Shown: positions 35,166 through 44,634 of the stretch, one piece after another
Layout: the number at the start of each line of letters is the position of its first letter
Numbering within the stretch: position 1 is the stretch's first letter
Source of the DNA: JADCRZ01 sp037718865
Lineage (GTDB): Bacteria; Bacteroidota; Bacteroidia; Chitinophagales; Chitinophagaceae
Assembly: GCA_037718865.1 (NCBI GenBank)
Contig: JBBJMP010000009.1
Span: 1 to 64,000, forward strand
Direction of reading: 5' to 3'
Length of the DNA: 64,000 bases
The notes under the pieces: model-generated
The model's database searches: none
Seen by the model: only the letters and a program-made list of their open reading frames with translations
What the model was told of the DNA's origin: nothing
Program-made: the position numbers and the translations under genes

Positions 35166-35177
35166 TACATAAAATCT

Positions 35178-35978
35178 TTAGTTGTATATCACTTCCAGCC
35201 GGTCGCCTACAGAAATCCTTCCTTCTCCCCGGTGCAGCAAATTCTGGCCAAAAAAAACCGTATTGTCCTCCGTCCGGTAACCAGCCAGTGTTTTCAGGGG
35301 TTCTTTTCCTCTCGACAGATTTTCCTGGTCAATGGTAATAATCACACACCGGCCGCACCGTTTAACCCCAAAGAAGCTGATCGTGCCGATCTTAAAAGAT
35401 TTTAGCTCGTCTTCCTGGTAAGGTTGCCCGCCCGAAAACACTATATTCGGTCGAAACCTGTTTGTCGGTAGTGGAACCGGCAATCTCTTATTGAGGTCAT
35501 CAAGTGATGCCTGGCCGATCATCATAAAAGGGTAGCCGTCTGAAAAATTGGTGATTTCATTATTTAGGGCATAAATGGGATCAACCCGGCGCATTGATTG
35601 TTCCGGCATGTAAACCAGGTTGCAACGCACCCCTAACAGTTCGAAAAACCAGGTCGCGGCTTCCTTGCCGGTATTTATGGCCTCGCACCGGTCGGTCCAG
35701 ATGGTAACCGGATGCATTTCGACCTGTTCCGGTTTAATGGGAATAGTAAGCGGAGGAACAGTTGCTTGTTTATGTTGAATGGTTAAATAGTGGTCATTTA
35801 CTGCGACCTGAAGCAGGGCTAACGCGGGTAATTCCCGTTGCGTAAGAAATCGGCCGCTCTCGTCTACCAGCATCCATCTCCTGTCGTACTGTAATCCTCT
35901 GTCGGTAACGGCAGCCGATTGAAGCGAAATACCTCCAAAGGATTTTACCGGGTAAATATAAATTTCACTCACAAGCAT
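35178..35978 (-). CDS. MOSC-domain protein (YcbX/mARC-like)
   Basis: A protein of 266 residues with an N-terminal MOSC beta-barrel (VSEIYIYPVKSFGGISLQSA, DRRWMLVDESGRFLTQRE) and a C-terminal MOSC domain (NRFRPNIVFSGG, then RCGRCVIITIDQEN). The Cys of RCGRC matches the molybdenum ligand of YcbX and mARC, which reduce N-hydroxylated compounds. It could therefore be a Moco enzyme or a sulfur/cofactor carrier serving NasA. An ATG at 35987 would add three residues. It sits between nirD and the moaC-moaB fusion. Confidence 0.85.
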   Translation of the reverse strand: MLVSEIYIYPVKSFGGISLQSAAVTDRGLQYDRRWMLVDESGRFLTQRELPALALLQVAVNDHYLTIQHKQATVPPLTIPIKPEQVEMHPVTIWTDRCEAINTGKEAATWFFELLGVRCNLVYMPEQSMRRVDPIYALNNEITNFSDGYPFMMIGQASLDDLNKRLPVPLPTNRFRPNIVFSGGQPYQEDELKSFKIGTISFFGVKRCGRCVIITIDQENLSRGKEPLKTLAGYRTEDNTVFFGQNLLHRGEGRISVGDRLEVIYN

Positions 35979-36014
35979 AACGTACATGGCGTTGATCTCG
36001 TGGCAAACTTACGG

Positions 36015-36368
36015 CTATTGATTTACATCAATATATACTTTTCCATCCCTTACTTGAACCGGATAGGTAATAATTTGATATTCATCTCCACTGAGACATT
36101 CACCTGTAATTAAAGAGAATGTTTTTTTATGAAATGGGCAGGCTACTTTAGGTTCGCAGACTTCGCCAGTGCTGCCTATCATTCCCCGTGACAATGCCAT
36201 TTGCTGTTTATGGGGACAAAGATTTTGAGTGGCATACCACTCTCCCCGACGCGAAAAGTTGTAAATAGCGATCTGGGTATCATTGTATTTTACGCAAGCT
36301 CCCCCGTTTTCAGGTATGTCGTCTACATTACACGCGAGGAACCATCTTGTGGCTATTGCCTGATTCAT
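36015..36368 (-). CDS. nirD: Nitrite reductase small subunit (Rieske protein)
   Basis: A 117-residue partner of NirB with a Rieske-type [2Fe-2S] site: NLCPHKQQMALSRGMIG and ACPFHKKTFSL supply the Cys-His pairs. NirD of enteric bacteria often lacks these ligands, but here both are intact. The gene follows nirB by 48 bases. Confidence 0.92.
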   Translation of the reverse strand: MNQAIATRWFLACNVDDIPENGGACVKYNDTQIAIYNFSRRGEWYATQNLCPHKQQMALSRGMIGSTGEVCEPKVACPFHKKTFSLITGECLSGDEYQIITYPVQVRDGKVYIDVNQ

Positions 36369-36416
36369 GGATAAACTGATTTAAAAGTTATTTAAGTCTC
36401 CAACGCTAACTTCCAT

Positions 36417-38875
36417 CTACCATTGCTTCGCATGCACCTGCCCGCGCATTTCTACAAATTCAACCGTCGGGTCTTTTTCCTTCGGCGCATTTACAAAATG
36501 AGCAAATCGTTTACGCAATTCCGGATCCTCAACCACTTCTTTCCATTCACACATATAACCATCAATCAGCACCTGTATTTCTTTCTCCAATTGTTCACCT
36601 ATGCCCAAACTGTCATTAACGATGACATTGTGAAGGTAGCTCATGCCGCCTTCCATTTTGTTGAGCCAGGTGGCAGTGCGGGTTAGTGGGTCAGCCGTTT
36701 TAATATAAAACATCAGGAAACGATCAAGGTACCTGATACAGGTTTCTTTATCGATGTCGGAAGCAAGCAATTTCGCGTGCTGGGGTTTTGAACCACCGTT
36801 GCCGCAGACGTATAAGTTCCAGCCCTTTTCTGTTGCAATCACACCAAAGTCTTTACTCTGGGCCTCGGCGCATTCGCGTATGCACCCGCTGACTCCGCTT
36901 TTTATTTTATGCGGAGCCCTGATGCCTTGGTAACGGTTTTCCAGTTCCACGGCAAAAGAGACGCTGTCGTGTAATCCGAAGCGGCACCAGGTGCTGCCCA
37001 CACAACTTTTTACCGTACGCAGGGCCTTCCCATAAGCATGACCGCTTTCCATTCCTCCTTGCATTAGTTCTTCCCAGATGTCGGGCAGGTCACTTACATG
37101 AGCTCCGAACATGTCAATACGCTGCCCACCGGTGATCTTGGTATACAAGCCATATTTTTTAGCTACACTTCCGATTAGTATCAGATTATCCGGTGTGATT
37201 TCACCACCTGCGACCCTGGGTACTACGGAATAGGTACCTCCTTTTTGAATGTTGGCCAGGTAGCGGTCGTTACTGTCTTGTATAGTATCCTGTTTTACAA
37301 TAAGCTCATTCCAAACGCTTGAAAAAATACTGGCCACTGCGGGTTTGCATATTTCGCAACCATCGCCTTTGCCAAACTTATTTAAAACGGAATCATAGTG
37401 TTTCACCTGGTTGATCTTGATGAGGTCATACAATTCCTGCCTGGAGTATGGAAAATGTTCGCAGATGTCATTTTTCACATACATGCCGTTTGCTTTCATG
37501 GTGCCAACGATCAGGTCTTTAACCATGGGGATACAGCCTCCACATCCGGTACCCGCTTTGGTACACTTTTTCATTCCGTTCACCGTGGTAACCTGTTCGC
37601 CGGTAACCGCCTGACAAATGGTTCCTTTTGAAACAGCTTCGCAGGAGCATCCTCCACGAGCGCCAAGGATCAGGTCTTCTGGGTGAGGCGGAAGAGTGAT
37701 TTTATTGTTGACGGTTTGAAGTAAAATATTATAAGCCGCGGCATCACCAATTAAAATACCACCTAGTAAGTATTTACCATCCCTGGTAAGGTTGATGCGT
37801 TTATAAACACCCTGGTGGGTATCTTCAAATATGATGGTCCGGCAGTCGGGTTCAGTGATATAAGGATCTCCGAAGCTTGCCACATCGACACCAATCAATT
37901 TCAGTTTGGTGCTCATGTCGAAGCCGGCAAATGATTTACTTGCTCCTGAAAGATTGGCGGCAACCACTTCTGCCATCTCATAACCCGGCGCGACAAGTCC
38001 ATATATCATCCCATCGTATAAAGCGCATTCCCCGACCGCAAAGATGGCCGGGTCGTTGGTCTGTAATTTTTCATTTACTAAAATGCCACCCCGGGTACCT
38101 GTGTTCAGGCCGGACAAATGTGCCAATTCGTCGCGGGGACGAATGCCGGCCGATATTACAAGCATATCGCATTCCAGGCTGGTATCATCGGTAAAATGTA
38201 ATGACTCCATTTTGCCATTACCCTGTATAGTGCTAGTATTTTTATTCAGATGAATCTTCAGTCCTAACTGGCTTAGTTTGGATTGAAGCATATTACTCCC
38301 TATAGCATCGATCTGGCGGGGCATCAGGCGGGGAGCGAATTCAATGACGTGCGTTTCCGGCACGCCAAGGTCCAACAACGCTTTTGCTGCCTCCAGTCCC
38401 AGTAAGCCTCCTCCAATTACGGCTCCTTTTTTTACTTTGTTTGCATTGCATGACCCTTGATGAGTTCCAGGTCTTCGATGGTCCGGTAAACGAAGACGCC
38501 ATCCTTCTCAATGCCTGGAATGTTAGGTACAAATGCGGAAGAGCCGGTGGCCAGCACCAGGTAATCATATGATTGTATAAGACCTCTCAGCGAATGCACC
38601 GCTTTATTAGCCCTGTCTATTTCTCGTATTGGATCACCGGTATGGAGGGTTATATTATGTTCAGCGTACCAGCCAAGAGTAGAGAGACTCAGGTCGTCTG
38701 CAGTTTTGCCATTGAAGTATTCGCTCAGGTGAACGCGATCGTAAGCATGGCGTGGTTCTTCGCCAAAAACAACGATCTGAAAATTTATAGATTTGGCAAC
38801 CAGTTTCTCACAAAATTTGTAACCTACCATGCCGTTGCCAACGACCACTATTACGGGTTTATGTACTAAGCCCAT
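36417..38875 (-). pseudogene. nirB: Nitrite reductase large subunit, frameshifted
   Basis: NADH-dependent siroheme nitrite reductase (nitrite to ammonium), about 820 residues if joined. The N-terminal piece (38875 to about 38435) has the FAD motif VVVGNGMVGYKFCE and HAYDRVHLSEYF; it hits a TAA at 38434-38432. The second frame resumes with KKGAVIGGGLLGLEA, then holds two BFD-like [2Fe-2S] modules (GGCSCEAVSKG with GCGGCIPMVKD, and GDGCEICKPAVAS) and the siroheme site CVGSTWCRFG with CIRECAEAQ. One base missing in sense CAAACAAAGT (38435-38445), next to a T7 tract, explains the shift. All other motifs are intact, so a sequencing indel is as likely as a true mutation. The ATG at 38875 is preferred to a TTG at 38881. 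Confidence 0.88.
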
Positions 38876-39197
38876 GTCCAAGTTTTAAGAGTTAAAGCAA
38901 TTTCTTCCATGCAGTAGGCAGAGTTGCGACCTCTACGTATTACAATTATTAAAATTTTAATAATACTGCAATTTTACGCCTATTTTATCGGTTTTGTTCA
39001 ATATAATAAATATTTTATTGAATGTAATATGATGGTAGACATCCTCTTTCAATGGGAAAGCTTATATCCCATTAGATAATATCCGGTAAGTCCGGACGTT
39101 TAAAGTTAAACGGGTTAAGTGTGAAAACTTTTGAAATAGTGAACGTGATTTCTTTATACGTACAACCGCTTTGAAATTAGTTATATGGTAATTCCTT
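38876..39197. other. Divergent AT-rich gap between nirB and the polysaccharide synthase
   Basis: About 320 bases with no gene. It holds the nirB leader motif, a perfect 20-bp palindrome ATTATTAAAA/TTTTAATAAT at 38945-38964, and a near-perfect 26-bp AT palindrome beginning TTCAATA and ending TATTGAA at 38997-39022. Both are candidate operators for either gene. No clear TAnnTTTG box for either direction was seen. Confidence 0.55.
38880..38903 (-). promoter_or_regulatory. Shared leader motif, copy at nirB
   Basis: Minus strand reads AAATTGCTTTAAC then TCTTAAAACTT, ending four bases before the ATG at 38875. The same leader precedes the porin gene and, less perfectly, the rubredoxin-tailed gene. 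It may be a binding site for a nitrate/nitrogen regulator or a translation-control leader. Confidence 0.5.
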
Positions 39198-42100
39198 ATG
39201 AAAATATTAGTTGATCGTCCAGTGAATCCGGTAAGCCCTGGTGGCTTAACAGGAATGAAGAGCCCGTCAAATGGCGAGCGCTTTATCATGCGATTAATGA
39301 TATTATGCGGAATCATTTTAATCTTTACATTTATTGCATTTTTTTTTCAGTTAGAACACATCGCTTATTTGCCGCTTTATCTTTTGTTATGTGTTTCGAT
39401 AACGTATAAATTCCTCAGGATCTTATTTGAATGGTATCACTACTGGGCCATCAAAATTCCTGACAGACCGGTTTCCTCCAGGGTTTGGAGGGTCGATATG
39501 TTAACCACTTCGGTACCCGGCGAGCCCATAGAAATGATAAAGGAAACGCTTATCGCAATGAAACGCGTTCGTTACCCGCACACCACTTATTTATGCGATG
39601 AAGGCAATGATTCTGTTTTGAAAGAATTTTGCAAAAAGATAGAGGTAGTTTATGTTACCAGAACCGAAAAAATTAATGCAAAAGCCGGCAACATCAATAA
39701 TGCGCTAAAGATGGCAACCGGTGAAATTTGTGTTATTCTGGATCCTGATCACCTGCCCAATCCCGAATTCCTGGATGTGGTTCTGCCGTATTTTGAAGAT
39801 ACTGAAATAGGCTATGTGCAGGTTGTACAGGCGTACAAAAACGTGCGCGAAAGCTGGATAGCCAAAGGTGCGGCACAGCAAACCTATACTTTTTACGGAC
39901 CGATGATGATGTGCATGAATAGTTACGGAACGGCACAGGCTATTGGAGCAAATTGTACATTCAGGCGTGATGCGCTTGAGTCAATTGGCGGCCATGCACC
40001 CGGCTTGGCAGAAGATATGCATACTGCCATGCAACTTCATGCTTATGGCTGGAAGTCGGTTTATGTTCCGGAAATACTTAGCCGTGGGCTCGTCCCCGCA
40101 TCAAAAGCCGCTTTTTACAAACAGCAAATTAAATGGTCGCGCGGAACTTTTGAGTTGCTGTTCCATGTGTACCCAAGGTTATTTAAGAAATTCACCTTGA
40201 GGCAAAAGCTTCATTATTTTTTACTGCCTTTACATTATGCAGTGGGTATCATTACACTGATTGATATTACCATTCCTGTAGTTTCTTTGTTTACCGGGTA
40301 TGTGCCAGTCTATTTTGAAGTAAACGATCTTCTCCTGACGCTGATGCCTGTTTTGGTGCTTAGCTTATTAATCAGGCAGTATGCCCAAAAATGGCTTCTT
40401 GAAAAATATGAATATGGTTTTCATATTTCCGGGGGCATTTTGCTATTTGGTTCCTGGTGGGTATTTGTGTCGGGATTTCTTTACACTATTTTCCGAAAAA
40501 AGGTGCCATACATTGCTACACCCAAAGCCGAAGCGCACAGGAATAACTGGCTATTAAGCTTACCTAACGGAATCGTTTGTTTGATAAGCCTGGTGGCAGT
40601 TATGTACGGCCTGTACAATGACTGGAATCCATATATGTTTTTTATGGCCGGATATTCCGTGGTCAATATAGTACTGCTAAGTGCTGTAATCCTTGCTGGA
40701 CAGCACCATATGATCTGGTCTTTTAGGAAGACTCTTACCACAAAACAAGTATTGAAACAATCGTTGCGAGGACTCAGACACCTGAAAATGTCTGTCCTGC
40801 CAATCATATACAAAGGGCTAAGAATGGGGGCGCCGCTTATTGCTGTTGTTTTGATTGCCTTTTTTATCTTTGCCGGACGGAAAGATCAGATCAATGAACC
40901 GATCGGAGAATCGGAATTTCCAGAACATCGACATGCCGGCGGCTTCTACACCGGAGTATATCTTCCGACCGTACAAGAAGAAAATTCCCTGCAACCGGTT
41001 GATTGCTTTCAGCAACAGGCTGGAAGCCCATTGCAGGTCGTTTCTATCTATTCGTCTTGGGGCCTTGGAAGCCTGGAACAATTTCCTGGTGAGCTATTGC
41101 ATAAAATATCAGACCGGGGCGCTATACCTATGATCACCTGGGAGCCCTGGGTAAGCAGCTTTCCAGAACGGCCGGATAATCCCGGACTTAGAAAAGAAAG
41201 GAAAGGGCTGAAGGCCATTGCAGATGGGACATTTGATTTTTATATCAAGGCATATGCGCTGAAAATCCGTGCTTATAATAAACCGGTATTCATTCGATTT
41301 GCTCATGAAGCAGATAATCCTGCTTATCCCTGGTCCGGTACAGGTGGTAATAGTCCGGAAGATTATAAAGCGGCATGGCGAAAAGTTGTTTCTGTTTTTG
41401 TTTCCCTGGGAGTGGGCAACGTAACCTGGGTATGGACCCCTTGGAATCCGGGGTCTATGGAAAAATTTTACCCGGGAGAACAATATGTCGATTGGGTAGG
41501 ATTGACCTGTTTAAATTACGGCCTCGCCTCAACTAACGGGAACTGGTTGTCGTTCGAACAGATCTATAACCCGTTCAGGAAGGATCTGCTACGGCTACAC
41601 AAACCCGTTATGCTAGCCGAATTCGGTTCAACAAATTATGGGGGAGATGCTACGCAATGGGTTAATAGTTCATTGCGGTCAATCCATGCTGATTACCCGG
41701 AGATCAAATCGCTGGTCTTCTTTAACAGTGACAAAGACAAGAACTGGGTAACGTCATGGCGGCCTTCTTTATCATCGGAGTATATTGACTGGACCATTAA
41801 GCATCCAGAGTTAATAACTCATCAACTTAAAGCGCTAACCGGAAACAAAATACATTGGTCTTCTCATCAACTGTCCACCGAATCTGTCAGCATATCACCT
41901 ACTACTTCAAAAAAGGGTAAGCGCTCATATTTACGCGGTAACTCCGGCTCCTACACATTCATAGTAGAAGGTAAGCCCTTTTACATCAAAGGCATTGCTT
42001 ACAATGCAGGACATGATTGGCGGGAAGGCAATTACCCATCCACGCGCAGGCAGCTCGAAAAAGATTTCAGGGACATTAAGAATGCCGGTGCCAATACCAT

Positions 42101-43184
42101 CAGGCGGTATAACCCTTCTATTTATGACAAAAATATACTTACCATAGCCGGTGAAAACCAGTTAAAAGTTCTTTATGGGTTTTGGTTTGATCCGGCTGTA
42201 GATTATTATAAAGATACCGTACAGGTAAACAGATATATTGAACAAACAGTGAAGAACGTTTCCAGGTACAAAGCTTATCCTTCCGTGTTGGGCTGGTCTG
42301 TTGGCAATGAAACCAGCGGGTTGCTGAAAAAATATTATGATCAGCCTTACCTCAACACGGTAAGAAAGGCATACATGCAAATGATTGAGTCTATAGCAGC
42401 GCAAATCCACGGTATTGATCCAACCCGGGCCGTATTTACCTCATTGGAGCATTCCTGGCAATTACCCGCAGAACTGTACGCTTATAACCAGTTGGTCCCA
42501 TCCATTGATATAATCGGTATCAATTCTTATTACGAGGAGCAGATCAGCAGATTGCAGGAACTGACACATGATTTCGATTCAACGCGTCCTTACCTGGTAT
42601 CCGAATTCGGCCCGTCAGGCTACTGGAATACGGAATTTTCGAGGTATGATAAGTATGGTGCAGTTAAAGAAGATAATGACATGAAGAAGGCCCGCTTATA
42701 CACCGATGAATGGCAACATCATGTGCTGAAGAATCGGGGTTATAACATCGGGGGAATTGCCTTTTCCTGGCGCGACCGCTTTGAAGGTACGGCCACCTGG
42801 TTCGGAATAACTGATTTTAAAGGAAGAAAAAAGCCTGTGTATTATGCATTGCAGCAAGTATGGAAGCAACAGCCAGTACAAGCACCTGCAACAACCTTGT
42901 TTATTGCAGGACCGGACTTTCAAATTAAGCCAGGAGCTTCTTATGAATATAAGGCCATTTATAACGACCGGGTTTTCAAAAATATTGAATGGCATTTGTA
43001 CAGCAACGATTACACAGAAAAGATCCAGGTAAACAATCAACATGACGATAAGACTGCTTTAATCACATTGCCAGTTAAGGATCAGCGTTATCGTTTATAC
43101 GTTTATGTTAGTGATGACAATGGGAATGTAATTACGGCGAGTAAACCGGTAAACATTTACTGGCCTAAAAAAAGCGACAAATGA
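39198..43184 (+). CDS. GT2 polysaccharide synthase fused to GH26-like and GH2-like domains
   Basis: A 1328-residue membrane protein. Two helices (about residues 28-80) precede a BcsA/hyaluronan-synthase-like GT2 domain with D134 (LCDEGND), DPDH (D182, D184), the AEDMH acid pair (E272, D273) and QQIKW (Q309-W313, Lys where Arg is usual). More helices follow, with a gating-loop-like KVPYIATPK, and a last helix near 535-557 that leads out of the cytoplasm. Then comes a GH26-like barrel with acid/base E704 (RFAHEAD) and nucleophile E808 (LAEFGS). Last is a GH2-type TIM barrel (about 920-1250) with E1038 (SVGNETSG) and E1136 (SEFGPSGYW). All four catalytic Glu are present. It probably makes, exports and trims a beta-linked glycan. 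Polymer unknown. It overlaps the next gene by 4 bases. Confidence 0.82.
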   Translation: MKILVDRPVNPVSPGGLTGMKSPSNGERFIMRLMILCGIILIFTFIAFFFQLEHIAYLPLYLLLCVSITYKFLRILFEWYHYWAIKIPDRPVSSRVWRVDMLTTSVPGEPIEMIKETLIAMKRVRYPHTTYLCDEGNDSVLKEFCKKIEVVYVTRTEKINAKAGNINNALKMATGEICVILDPDHLPNPEFLDVVLPYFEDTEIGYVQVVQAYKNVRESWIAKGAAQQTYTFYGPMMMCMNSYGTAQAIGANCTFRRDALESIGGHAPGLAEDMHTAMQLHAYGWKSVYVPEILSRGLVPASKAAFYKQQIKWSRGTFELLFHVYPRLFKKFTLRQKLHYFLLPLHYAVGIITLIDITIPVVSLFTGYVPVYFEVNDLLLTLMPVLVLSLLIRQYAQKWLLEKYEYGFHISGGILLFGSWWVFVSGFLYTIFRKKVPYIATPKAEAHRNNWLLSLPNGIVCLISLVAVMYGLYNDWNPYMFFMAGYSVVNIVLLSAVILAGQHHMIWSFRKTLTTKQVLKQSLRGLRHLKMSVLPIIYKGLRMGAPLIAVVLIAFFIFAGRKDQINEPIGESEFPEHRHAGGFYTGVYLPTVQEENSLQPVDCFQQQAGSPLQVVSIYSSWGLGSLEQFPGELLHKISDRGAIPMITWEPWVSSFPERPDNPGLRKERKGLKAIADGTFDFYIKAYALKIRAYNKPVFIRFAHEADNPAYPWSGTGGNSPEDYKAAWRKVVSVFVSLGVGNVTWVWTPWNPGSMEKFYPGEQYVDWVGLTCLNYGLASTNGNWLSFEQIYNPFRKDLLRLHKPVMLAEFGSTNYGGDATQWVNSSLRSIHADYPEIKSLVFFNSDKDKNWVTSWRPSLSSEYIDWTIKHPELITHQLKALTGNKIHWSSHQLSTESVSISPTTSKKGKRSYLRGNSGSYTFIVEGKPFYIKGIAYNAGHDWREGNYPSTRRQLEKDFRDIKNAGANTIRRYNPSIYDKNILTIAGENQLKVLYGFWFDPAVDYYKDTVQVNRYIEQTVKNVSRYKAYPSVLGWSVGNETSGLLKKYYDQPYLNTVRKAYMQMIESIAAQIHGIDPTRAVFTSLEHSWQLPAELYAYNQLVPSIDIIGINSYYEEQISRLQELTHDFDSTRPYLVSEFGPSGYWNTEFSRYDKYGAVKEDNDMKKARLYTDEWQHHVLKNRGYNIGGIAFSWRDRFEGTATWFGITDFKGRKKPVYYALQQVWKQQPVQAPATTLFIAGPDFQIKPGASYEYKAIYNDRVFKNIEWHLYSNDYTEKIQVNNQHDDKTALITLPVKDQRYRLYVYVSDDNGNVITASKPVNIYWPKKSDK

Positions 43185-44533
43185 ATCGGATACAAATCGC
43201 CTTGTTAATTATTAGCTGCCTGATTATCTTTTCCTGTAATCCGGTCGATAAAAAAGGCAGTCAACGTGATAGAACAGTACAAATCAAGGTGGTTGATAAG
43301 CAATACCGGATTTACCGGTATGGAAAACCCTACTACATAAACGGAGTGTGTACCCAGGAAGGCAGGTATTTAAGAAAGCTTGCTAATAGCGGTGGTAATT
43401 CTATACGGATACATAATACAAAAAATGCAAAGGAACTTTTGGATTCAGCGCAGGCTTTGGGATTAACGGTTATGCTCGGTTTAGAGTTGCTGCCTGCCGG
43501 GCCCCAGATGGATTACAACGATGAAAAAGCGGTAGACAGGCAGTTTAACAGGATACAAAAAGAAATTATTAAATACCAGGCTCATCCTGCCCTGCTCATG
43601 TGGTCAATCGGAAACGAAGTTGGCTTAAAGCTTTCGCCCCGCAACTTCTTCTTGGAAAGACGGCTATGGATACACATAGATAAAATTGCCCGGATGATCC
43701 ACGACCTGGACCCGGACCACCCCGTAACGTCAGCCATTGAGGGTGCCGGGAAATTGCTTTATGCGAAAGCTTTTGGGGATAATATTGATCTGATCAGCAT
43801 CAATTCATACCAATCTGTTCATACCCTTCAGGAGAAAATAAAACGATTTGGCTGGGAGAAGCCATATATCATTTCGGAATATGGCCCGACAGGATATTGG
43901 TTTAGAGAACGCACTGACTGGTATACGTATGTAGAACAAACCAGTAATGAAAAAAGGCGTTTTATGGTGAACGCCTATAAGGCCATAAGATCGGACAGTA
44001 ATCAATGCCTGGGGTCCTATGCATTTTACTGGGGCCAGAAAAACGAGTGCACGCCCACCTATTTTAGTTTTTTTACAGAATCAGGTGATCAAACGGAACT
44101 TGTGGATGGATTACAATATTCCTGGACGGGAAGCTGGCCTGTTAAAAGATCCTCGACAATCATTTCCCTTGATATTAACAATCAGCCTGCTGCAGAAAGC
44201 ATTTATCTGGAACCGGGAAAGAAATGTATAGCCCGGTTTATTACACCCGCTCATCAAAGTAAGGCGGTATTACATTGGCTAATTGAAAAAGATGATGGCG
44301 AGTTATACTTTGATCCTACAAAAAATCAGGAAAAGCGCATGGTCATCTCAAAGGGCATATTGGCCTTACCTGACAGCAGGAGTGCTACTAACGGTAGCCA
44401 AGCCAAAGGCAACAGCGGCCATCAATTTATATTTAAAGCGCCTGTGTCGACCGGTCCGTACCGGATATTCCTGTTCCTTGAAAACGAACAAAAGATCGCC
44501 ACAGCAAATGCCTGTTTTTATGTGGTTGATTAA
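43181..44533 (+). CDS. GH2-type TIM-barrel lipoprotein
   Basis: A 450-residue lipoprotein (LIIFSC lipobox at Cys19) with a GH2-like barrel close in sequence style to the last domain of the preceding synthase: GKPYYINGVCTQEGRYLRKL, WSIGNEVG with acid/base E146, and ISEYGPTGYWF with nucleophile E233. A C-terminal beta-sandwich of about 110 residues follows. The ATG overlaps the synthase stop (ATGA), indicating translational coupling. It likely acts on the same glycan at the outer membrane or in the periplasm, as hydrolase or transglycosylase. Specificity cannot be told. Confidence 0.78.
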   Translation: MNRIQIALLIISCLIIFSCNPVDKKGSQRDRTVQIKVVDKQYRIYRYGKPYYINGVCTQEGRYLRKLANSGGNSIRIHNTKNAKELLDSAQALGLTVMLGLELLPAGPQMDYNDEKAVDRQFNRIQKEIIKYQAHPALLMWSIGNEVGLKLSPRNFFLERRLWIHIDKIARMIHDLDPDHPVTSAIEGAGKLLYAKAFGDNIDLISINSYQSVHTLQEKIKRFGWEKPYIISEYGPTGYWFRERTDWYTYVEQTSNEKRRFMVNAYKAIRSDSNQCLGSYAFYWGQKNECTPTYFSFFTESGDQTELVDGLQYSWTGSWPVKRSSTIISLDINNQPAAESIYLEPGKKCIARFITPAHQSKAVLHWLIEKDDGELYFDPTKNQEKRMVISKGILALPDSRSATNGSQAKGNSGHQFIFKAPVSTGPYRIFLFLENEQKIATANACFYVVD

Positions 44534-44634
44534 TCAGCAAAGCCGTCATTCCACGTATAAGCGTGCGTCCGGAAAGCTTTTATAGCTGACAGATGTAAAA
44601 ATAGCAAGTACAAAAATCTACAAGCGAGCTCAAT

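Noticed and set aside
38427..38445. Programmed -1 frameshift in nirB
   Set aside because: No X XXY YYZ heptamer in the right frame and no clear downstream pseudoknot; a lost base near homopolymers explains it more simply.
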